Shown piece by piece: positions 7,262 to 13,269 of a DNA stretch of 16,203 nucleotides. Under the pieces are notes generated by a model. The model searched no databases, was not told where the DNA came from, and worked only from the letters and a program-made list of their open reading frames with translations. Source of the DNA: Candidatus Albibeggiatoa sp. nov. BB20 (GTDB taxonomy: Bacteria; Pseudomonadota; Gammaproteobacteria; Beggiatoales; Beggiatoaceae); NCBI GenBank assembly GCA_016744725.1, contig JADGDW010000042.1, forward strand, positions 1-16,203, in the 5' to 3' direction. Each line of letters starts with the position of its first letter. The first letter of the stretch is position 1. The position numbers and the translations under genes were made by a program.

Positions 7262-7360
7262 AAAACCTGCTGAGATATTGATATGATTCTAGGCTAATCA
7301 CCTAAAGTTTGGAATAATAAAAACAGGCTTTATTTTTAATACTGAGCGACGAGCAGGTTT
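7262..7360. repeat. Widely spaced perfect 9-bp inverted repeat
   Basis: AAACCTGCT at 7262-7270 is the exact reverse complement of AGCAGGTTT at 7352-7360, and pairing can extend by an A-T pair outside. The right arm runs into TTTTTT. The 81 bases between hold a smaller TAGG-N7-CCTA hairpin. This could be a structured transcript or small RNA ending in a U run, or chance. No known family was recognised. Confidence 0.3.
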
Positions 7361-7370
7361 TTTATCGTGA

Positions 7371-7476
7371 TATAGTCGTTTTATTCTAGGACTGGTAGTC
7401 CTTGGTTTTAAAAGTAATTGATATTTAAAGTTTTATAGGACTGCCAGTCCTAATACCCAAAACGAAATTGACTATA
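7371..7476. mobile_element. MITE-like element, copy A
   Basis: This 106-bp element starts TATAGTCGTTTTA and ends CGAAATTGACTATA, imperfect inverted ends. It contains two 15-base hairpins, AGGACTGGTAGTCCT (7388-7402) and AGGACTGCCAGTCCT (7437-7451). The 48 bases 7405-7452 are identical to 9544-9591 in copy B. It has no coding capacity. The TATAGTC ends resemble the ends of the IS630-type relics in this window, so trans-mobilisation by an IS630-family transposase is plausible. Confidence 0.75.
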
Positions 7477-7619
7477 TTCTCCAATCGTAATCTATTCGTT
7501 TTTTCTAAGTCATTTTGTGTAGAGATTAGGGCACGCTCAAATTCCTGAAGAACCCAATAAATCAGCTTGTTTTCGCTTACAATAAAAGGCTTACAGGTCT
7601 TATCACAGTGGAGTAAAAA

Positions 7620-8903
7620 ATGAATATCTTGCTCACAGGTGGAAATGGGTTTATTGGACAACAGCTATTACTTAAACTATGCGAGGCGGGACATCAAGTA
7701 CATTGCTGTGTTCGGCAATTGCCTCATCTTCCTTTAGAAAATGTGATTTATATTAAAAATGACTTTATCCAGAGCACGCAACGACAAGACTGGCTGCCGT
7801 ATTTAGATAATATTGATGTTGTGATTAATACGGTTGGGATTATTCAAGAAAAAGGCAAAATCAGTTTTGAAGCGATACATCACCTTGCACCTAAAGCGTT
7901 ATTTGAGGCTTGTGTGCAAACAAAAGTCCAGCATGTGATTCAAATCTCTGCATTAGGCGCGGATGAAAAAGCCACAACCCCTTTCCATCTTAGCAAAAAA
8001 GCCGCTGATGATTTTCTGAGTTTTCAAGATATTGATTGGACTATTATTTATCCTTCAGTTGTCTATGGTAAAGGTGGAAAAAGTTTTGCCTTATTTAAAG
8101 CATGGGCGAATTTGCCTTATATACCTGTCATCGCGCAAGGCTCGCAAATGATACAGCCTATTTATATTGATGATCTGACCCAAGCGATTGTTAATTTAAT
8201 TCAATCACCGCCTACAACGCCATTACGTTTAGCCGCTGTTGGCTCTGAAGCGGTTACGATGAAAGCATTCCTCTCTGTTATTCGACAATGGCTGACAGGC
8301 AAAACCACAATGCCTTGCTTATCTATTCCACAATTTGTGATGCAAAAAGTCTTTAAATTAGGTGATATGCTCGCTCATCCTTTAGTTAATTCAAATAATT
8401 TCAGCATGTTACAACGTGGTAACACCGCAACGGTAGACGATTTTATTAAACATACGCATATCCGTCCGCGCTCCATTCAAACCGCATTGGCAGAAATTCC
8501 CGTAGATCAGGCAGATCAATGGCAAGCAGGCTTATATTTTTTATCTCCATTATTACGCCTCAGTATTGCATTTTTGTGGATAATGACGGGCTTAGTCTCG
8601 GCTTTTATTTTCCCAATAACAGACAGCTATGCGTTACTGGCACGAATAGGCATCAGTGGTTTGATTGCGCCGATTGCATTATTTGGCGCAGCCGCGATGG
8701 ATTTTGTTTTGGGGATACTGACTTTGATAGGCTACCAGTTAAAATGGGTCGGTATTGTACAATTGCTGGTGATGTTGGCTTATACAGTTTTAATCAGTCT
8801 ATATTTGCCCGAATTTTGGTGGCATCCTTACGGGGCATTGACTAAAAATATCCCTTTGGCCGCAGCTATTATAACGATGATCGTATTGGATAATAGGACA
8901 TAA
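7620..8903 (+). CDS. NAD(P)-binding SDR/epimerase domain fused to a DoxX-like membrane domain
   Basis: The 427-residue protein has an N-terminal Rossmann fold: TGGNGFIG (GxxGxxG, residues 7-13) and the VVINTVGI strand typical of extended/atypical short-chain dehydrogenases such as the NDUFA9-like group. The usual catalytic YxxxK is FHLSK (residues 122-126), so tyrosine is replaced by phenylalanine and a classical SDR reaction is doubtful; binding or a structural role is possible. From about residue 309 there are four hydrophobic segments (about 311-331, 346-372, 377-397, 408-424) like the DoxX/SURF4-related tails of this family, placing it in the inner membrane. The ATG at 7620 has GGAG six bases upstream. 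It precedes a DUF2269 gene by 2 bp, a pairing found in other proteobacteria. The exact substrate is unknown. Confidence 0.85.
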   Translation: MNILLTGGNGFIGQQLLLKLCEAGHQVHCCVRQLPHLPLENVIYIKNDFIQSTQRQDWLPYLDNIDVVINTVGIIQEKGKISFEAIHHLAPKALFEACVQTKVQHVIQISALGADEKATTPFHLSKKAADDFLSFQDIDWTIIYPSVVYGKGGKSFALFKAWANLPYIPVIAQGSQMIQPIYIDDLTQAIVNLIQSPPTTPLRLAAVGSEAVTMKAFLSVIRQWLTGKTTMPCLSIPQFVMQKVFKLGDMLAHPLVNSNNFSMLQRGNTATVDDFIKHTHIRPRSIQTALAEIPVDQADQWQAGLYFLSPLLRLSIAFLWIMTGLVSAFIFPITDSYALLARIGISGLIAPIALFGAAAMDFVLGILTLIGYQLKWVGIVQLLVMLAYTVLISLYLPEFWWHPYGALTKNIPLAAAIITMIVLDNRT

Positions 8904-8905
8904 CT

Positions 8906-9379
8906 ATGGAATATCTATGGCTTAAACTGATTCATATTGCCAGCGCATTTCTGCTGATTGGTACTGGGTTTGGTAGTGCGTTTTATAAGTTTTTTACGGA
9001 TAGAACCAAGTCCGTACCTGCTATTGTAGTGGTTAACCGATATGTGGTGTTGGCTGATTGGATGTTTACCACGCCAACGATTATTATTCAATTGGTTACA
9101 GGAATTTGGTTAGCTTCTATCCTACATATCCCAATGACAACAGGTTGGTTTGTATGGGTATTAGGCTTGTATTTATTGATGGGAGCTTGTTGGATACCCG
9201 TGGTGTTTTTACAAATCAAAATGCAACACATGGCAGAAGCAGCACACTTGAATGGTGACACCGAATTACCTGCAACTTATTATCGTTTAGCTCTTATTTG
9301 GACAATATTAGGGATTCCCGCATTTATTGCCGCAATCATGATTATTTGGCTGATGGTATTCAGAGCATGGTTAATGTAA
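8906..9379 (+). CDS. DUF2269-type integral membrane protein
   Basis: The product is a 157-residue protein with four predicted membrane helices (about 7-27, 48-72, 80-103, 127-152) separated by short polar loops. The first segment (LIHIASAFLLIGTGFGSAFY) with an early histidine and the second with DWMFTTPTIIIQLVTG are typical of DUF2269 predicted membrane proteins. The ATG at 8906 starts two bases after the stop of the SDR-DoxX gene, with AGGA about 8 bases upstream inside that gene, so the two are an operon and probably function together in the membrane. The function of the family is not established. Confidence 0.85.
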   Translation: MEYLWLKLIHIASAFLLIGTGFGSAFYKFFTDRTKSVPAIVVVNRYVVLADWMFTTPTIIIQLVTGIWLASILHIPMTTGWFVWVLGLYLLMGACWIPVVFLQIKMQHMAEAAHLNGDTELPATYYRLALIWTILGIPAFIAAIMIIWLMVFRAWLM

Positions 9380-9409
9380 TCTATTTGAGAACAAAGATTT
9401 AATAAGTCA

Positions 9410-9426
9410 AAGGACTAAAAATCCTT
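9410..9426 (+). terminator. Weak hairpin after the SDR/DUF2269 operon
   Basis: AAGGA (9410-9414) and TCCTT (9422-9426) can pair around a 7-base loop about 30 bases past the DUF2269 stop. The following sequence is AT-rich (ATGTAAAATCTCTTATTTTA) but lacks a clean T run, so termination is only possible. Confidence 0.25.
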
Positions 9427-9499
9427 ATGTAAAATCTCTTATTTTATCGGATTTGGCATTAACTCATTATTTGCACAATATTTTGAGAAACAAGATTGA

Positions 9500-9615
9500 T
9501 ATAGTCGTTTTACTTTAAAGTGATACAGGACTGGCAGTCCTGAGTTTTAAAAGTAATTGATATTTAAAGTTTTATAGGACTGCCAGTCCTAACACTCAAA
9601 ACGAAATTAACTATA
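9500..9615. mobile_element. MITE-like element, copy B
   Basis: This 116-bp element is closely related to copy A at 7371-7476: TATAGTCGTTTTA at the left, CGAAATTAACTATA at the right, and an identical 48-base core (9544-9591). Its hairpins AGGACTGGCAGTCCT (9527-9541) and AGGACTGCCAGTCCT (9576-9590) are perfect palindromes about a central base and exact reverse complements of each other. It ends two bases before the ATG of the next gene, so it must contain that gene's 5' leader. Confidence 0.8.
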
Positions 9616-9617
9616 CT

Positions 9618-10412
9618 ATGAATTCAACACAATCCCCTGATTTTTTACAACTATATAGATTGCTCGCAGATAATGTGATTTGGCAACGCCAATTTTATCG
9701 AGGTTTGAGCGATATTGAAGACGATGCAATTACCCAATTACGGAGTGAATTCATTGTATTGCAAACAACGATTGATGAATATTTGAATGATGATAAATGG
9801 ATGAGCAAGCCTGATGCGATTGTCACGGCATTGCAAGCTGAAATTAATCGTATTATTAATAATTTAATCCAACAAATGAGCGAACAAACCACACAATTGA
9901 TTGGCGAAATTGAGCAATCCACTGAGTTGACGTTACATGTAAAAACGGTGAATGAGTTAACTTGGGAGCAAAATCGGATTGAATGGCAAAAAATTCATGT
10001 GAGTAATGTACAAAAACTGGATAGTTCATGGCGTATTGCCAGAGAAACAGTCTATAACGCGACCACGGGTTCAATGGCAGGTACATTAATTGGTGGGGTA
10101 ATTGGGACTGTATTTGTCGGTATGGGTGCTGTTCCGGGAGCTATTTTAGGCGCACAACTTGGTAGTTTGTTTGGTGCATCATCAGGAGCTTACGCAGCAG
10201 TTTCCAATGTTAAACAACAACGAACTGAGTTAATCAAACAGGCATTGAGCAAGAAAGTTTATCAATTTATCAATCTTAATGAGAGACAATGCATCAATAA
10301 TATTCGTAATATGGTGAAGCAATTACGTCAAAACTTAGATGCGGAATTAACCCAGAAAATTGAGCAACAAAAAGCGTCATTTGAGCAATCTTGCTCCCCA
10401 TTGCCGTCTTAA
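9618..10412 (+). CDS. Uncharacterised protein with glycine-zipper membrane segment and coiled coils
   Basis: The 264-residue protein is not a recognised family. Residues 1-145 are polar and helical, with long heptad-like stretches (about 65-130). Residues 150-196 are Gly/Ala-rich and hydrophobic with repeated GxxxG spacing (GSMAGTLIGGVIGTVFVGMG, GAILGAQLGSLFGASSG), a glycine zipper that probably forms a membrane hairpin. Residues 197-258 are again helical and charged. This plan resembles the membrane-associated stalk regions of dynamin-like proteins, but there is no GTPase domain. The start ATG at 9618 lies two bases after MITE copy B and has no Shine-Dalgarno sequence; no better in-frame start is visible. 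The next gene follows 53 bp later in the same direction and may be co-transcribed. Confidence 0.75.
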   Translation: MNSTQSPDFLQLYRLLADNVIWQRQFYRGLSDIEDDAITQLRSEFIVLQTTIDEYLNDDKWMSKPDAIVTALQAEINRIINNLIQQMSEQTTQLIGEIEQSTELTLHVKTVNELTWEQNRIEWQKIHVSNVQKLDSSWRIARETVYNATTGSMAGTLIGGVIGTVFVGMGAVPGAILGAQLGSLFGASSGAYAAVSNVKQQRTELIKQALSKKVYQFINLNERQCINNIRNMVKQLRQNLDAELTQKIEQQKASFEQSCSPLPS

Positions 10413-10465
10413 GTAAGATGATTAATTGAAATAAGCAGACTTAATTAGCTATTGAGGAGAATACT

Positions 10466-11392
10466 TTGGATTTTTTTATTAGCATCCCAGGGTCACTGTT
10501 TCTGGTTTTGTTCCCTCTTTTTAGTTTTGTTATTATTGCAATTGCTTATTGGATGCAGCATTTTGATAATACAGGACAATATCATACACCGTCTGCATTT
10601 AGTTTGTCTGTTATGGAAACGGCTGCTTTACATGATGAGCACAGAGGGATTATTCACACCGCATTATTCAAATTATGGCAAGAAGATGCTATTTCAATTA
10701 AAGGAAAAGCAAAAAATGCTCGTGTACTTAGTAATAAGCATTGTAAAGATAATATTTCTTTAAACGATGATATAGAAAAAGTGCTGTATAGCTATATTTC
10801 TAATCAGTCTGATTTATCCGTTAGAGTAAAGAAATTTTTTCTCACACGTTCTCCTTTCTATACTCAATTAAACATCGCTTTAGATGCCATTTACAGTAAA
10901 TTAGAAAAGCGACATTTAAGATGCAATGATGAAACCTTGCTAAAACGTAAGTTGATTAAATTCCTTGTCCCTTTGATTATTTTCACGGTTGGCAGCTTAA
11001 AGTTAGGCTTTGGGTTATGGTATGGGCATCCTGTATTAATTTTAATTCTGTTGTTGATAATCATACCGCCTGTTGCATGGTTTATCTTGCCCAATGTTGA
11101 TCGACAAACCGTATTAGGGCGACGTTATCTTGCACAGTGTCGAAGCAAGTTTGATCAATCTAGTTTACTCAGAAATGAGAACGATGGTTTGTATCGAGTC
11201 GCTGTATTTGGGGTTTCTGGGATAGAAAGTTGGGTTGTGTTTGAATCATACAATAATGCGTTTGCTGCTCCTTATAATAAAAGCTGGTTTCACTCTGGAA
11301 ATGGTGGGTGTGGTGGTGGAATAAGTGGATGTGGTGGCGGGTCAGGTGAATGTGGGGGAGGAGGAGGTTGTGGCGGATGTGGTGGAGCGTAA
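10466..11392 (+). CDS. Membrane protein with Gly/Cys-rich C-terminal tail (TIGR04222-like)
   Basis: The product has 308 residues. The TTG at 10466 is preferred because GAGGAGA lies at 10454-10460, five bases upstream; the alternative frame starting at 10452 is a shadow. Membrane segments are at about 8-29 (N-terminal) and a pair at about 164-186 and 188-208. Residues 35-150 form a soluble region starting TPSAFSLSVMETAALHDEHR, which resembles the start of TIGR04222-type proteins, where a winged-helix-like region sits between membrane helices. The last 32 residues are almost only glycine with five cysteines (282, 289, 296, 302, 305), ending GGGCGGCGGA, a tail commonly seen in this family. The role is unknown; the Cys/Gly tail could bind metal or be modified. 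Family membership is from memory of the pattern. Confidence 0.75.
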   Translation: MDFFISIPGSLFLVLFPLFSFVIIAIAYWMQHFDNTGQYHTPSAFSLSVMETAALHDEHRGIIHTALFKLWQEDAISIKGKAKNARVLSNKHCKDNISLNDDIEKVLYSYISNQSDLSVRVKKFFLTRSPFYTQLNIALDAIYSKLEKRHLRCNDETLLKRKLIKFLVPLIIFTVGSLKLGFGLWYGHPVLILILLLIIIPPVAWFILPNVDRQTVLGRRYLAQCRSKFDQSSLLRNENDGLYRVAVFGVSGIESWVVFESYNNAFAAPYNKSWFHSGNGGCGGGISGCGGGSGECGGGGGCGGCGGA

Positions 11393-11560
11393 AAAGATAA
11401 ATTGATGAATTTTTTAAACACTCATAACTTTAGCTTGGGTATATCAAATATTTACCTACTTCGAATCCCCCATACTCTTCATCCAACTTCTTAATCTATT
11501 GAATTTTTGCTGATTATCACATAAAAATTACATCAGCAGCAAAGCTTTGGAGTCCAGAAT

Positions 11561-11603
11561 TAAAAAGGAGTAAAGAGGGCAACAAGTACAAATTATCACC
11601 CTC
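11561..11603 (-). terminator. Rho-independent terminator after the lipoxygenase gene
   Basis: On the minus strand, 14 bases past the lipoxygenase stop, GAGGGTGATAA and TTGTTGCCCTC pair around a 7-base loop (11575-11603). The stem is 11 bp with a GC-rich base and three wobbles, followed by TTTACTCCTTTTTA. This ends the cytochrome-lipoxygenase operon and implies no read-through into the convergent Gly/Cys-tail gene. Confidence 0.65.
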
Positions 11604-11616
11604 AATTGTATAAAGG

Positions 11617-13269
11617 CTATACCATCACTGAACTAGGTATATGTTTCGGATTGAGATAAATATAAGGATAAGCACGGCTGATGTCAGATAAATCCAATTG
11701 GGCAGATAGTGCTTCTAATTCATCTTGATAGGCTTTAACCAATGGTTTGGCTCTATCATCAATTCGCTTATATTCACCCAAATGCCCCAATCTAAAATCA
11801 GTCAGATAAAAGATGAATGCCTGCATTAAAGATGGCTGTCGCAACGGTAAAATATTCAGCAAATCTCGTTCACTGTACTCAATGTCAACTTTTGTTGGCG
11901 GTGGTGCATACGCTGCAAATGGCATCGCAGGGGTAAAACCTGAGAATTGGTATTGAGGATAGTGAATTGAAGAATGGTGCGCTGTAGTGATAAAAATAAT
12001 CTGTCCAACTGCTTGTGCTAACTGTTCCACAGTTTCAAATTGACTAGGGAAACCTTTAATACGCATACCATTGTCAGAAGCCATTACTCGTGCCCAATTT
12101 TGGATTTCATTGTCACCTGCCAACAGTTTTTCATCTGAATAGTATAAGTTCAAATAATCCAATACAAACTTTTGCGTCATATCCCAAATCTGTTTGCCTT
12201 CTTCAGCATAAGGATAAAACAAATCTTTAGAATCAACACCACGTTTTTCAATGTCTTTAGGCAGCGCATGTTCAGCAAAATCATAGCTTGTAAATGCCTC
12301 AGACATCAAACTAATCATAGAGTCGTAATTACCAGCCAATTGTGCCCCAAAATCACCAGCAACACCTTTGGCATTTTTCAAAAATAAATGATGTGCATTG
12401 ACACTTAAAGTATATTCTAAATGTGGTTTTAACAAGAGAAAGACAGGGTGATCTTTGTATAATTCGCGGTGGGCTGCAATCACAAAAGATTCGACTAAAT
12501 AGTGAATCCGTGTTGCATGCGTCACAAATTCTTGGTAATTCACATCAGCAATTTGGGCGAATAATTTAGCCGCTGACCATGCCTCATCTAATGGCGTAAA
12601 TACAGGATTATCACAACCCATTTGCTGATTGAGCTGAATCCCAATCGGTCTTAATGTGCCATCAGCTAAGCAGTACAATAAAACAATTGGCGCAGTGACA
12701 TATTGTTTGCGCCCTTTATACTCACCGGGCTGCTCAACTAAACCTTGCAACATCACGTAATCCACAAAATATAAACGCTGGTGCTTCATGGCTTCATCAA
12801 ATGACGCGTCTTTCACGATCTCAGCAAATTCATGTTTGATTGTACTGATGTCAAAACTCTTTGGAATTGGATTTGAATCAGTGACACGTTGCAATAGAAC
12901 GTGATTAATACCTATTGCACGTTGTAAACCAAAGTATTCATCACTAAGAAAGTTGTCTAAAAAACGAGTATCAGGGAAAGTATTACGCCCAAAAAACAAA
13001 TAATCATTAAAGCTGTCAATCGAACAACCAAACCAATACTTAAGTTGTGTACTAAGAATGCTGGGCAAACGTGGAATTAAACGCCCTAGATTTTTTATTG
13101 AAGCAAACCGATAACGGCAATCTACTTTCTCTGCATCAGGTAATTTAATCACCGTAGCAAAAGTGCTGTTGTAGCTGTAATGATACGCATACAGTTTACG
13201 CATTTTATCTAAATAAGTACGGCGTTTATTGGCATCGTCATGTTGAGGTAAATTAGCTGAAACCGACAT
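11617..13269 (-). CDS. Lipoxygenase (non-haem iron fatty-acid dioxygenase)
   Basis: This 550-residue catalytic-domain-only lipoxygenase has no PLAT domain and no signal peptide, so it is predicted cytoplasmic. The core motif FVTHATRIHYLVESF, then HRELYKDHPVFLLLKPHLEY, is the diagnostic central helix; iron ligands are H251 and H256 (H-x4-H). The second ligand helix reads ITTAHHSSIHYPQYQF and gives H432, with H436 in place of the asparagine common in plant and many bacterial enzymes (mammalian 15-LOX also has histidine). The chain ends in valine (V550), where most family members end in isoleucine whose carboxylate binds iron. Known members add O2 to cis,cis-1,4-pentadiene fatty acids to give hydroperoxides; regiospecificity cannot be read here. 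The ATG at 13267-13269 overlaps the upstream cytochrome stop (TAATG), with a GAGGGA site 8 bases upstream, indicating translational coupling. Confidence 0.9.
   Translation of the reverse strand: MSVSANLPQHDDANKRRTYLDKMRKLYAYHYSYNSTFATVIKLPDAEKVDCRYRFASIKNLGRLIPRLPSILSTQLKYWFGCSIDSFNDYLFFGRNTFPDTRFLDNFLSDEYFGLQRAIGINHVLLQRVTDSNPIPKSFDISTIKHEFAEIVKDASFDEAMKHQRLYFVDYVMLQGLVEQPGEYKGRKQYVTAPIVLLYCLADGTLRPIGIQLNQQMGCDNPVFTPLDEAWSAAKLFAQIADVNYQEFVTHATRIHYLVESFVIAAHRELYKDHPVFLLLKPHLEYTLSVNAHHLFLKNAKGVAGDFGAQLAGNYDSMISLMSEAFTSYDFAEHALPKDIEKRGVDSKDLFYPYAEEGKQIWDMTQKFVLDYLNLYYSDEKLLAGDNEIQNWARVMASDNGMRIKGFPSQFETVEQLAQAVGQIIFITTAHHSSIHYPQYQFSGFTPAMPFAAYAPPPTKVDIEYSERDLLNILPLRQPSLMQAFIFYLTDFRLGHLGEYKRIDDRAKPLVKAYQDELEALSAQLDLSDISRAYPYIYLNPKHIPSSVMV

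Larger units (their letters stand above)
7259..7619. other. Gene-free stretch between HupH-like and SDR genes, with a MITE and an inverted repeat
   Basis: Both flanking genes are transcribed outward, so this region should hold two divergent promoters. It contains a widely spaced inverted repeat (7262-7360) and a 106-bp MITE-like element (7371-7476). Between the MITE and the SDR gene (7477-7619) nothing definite is seen except the GGAG ribosome-binding site at 7610-7613. Confidence 0.6.

Noticed and set aside
7425..7661. Minus-strand 78-codon open frame overlapping the SDR start and MITE copy A
   Set aside because: It would start at a TTG inside the SDR gene, has no ribosome-binding site and ends within the MITE. 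Its middle looks somewhat protein-like, so a MITE-truncated relic is not excluded, but it is not supported as a gene.
10452..10763. Plus-strand frame starting at 10452
   Set aside because: It overlaps the Gly/Cys-tail membrane protein in another frame; the GAGGAGA site and domain pattern support the TTG at 10466.
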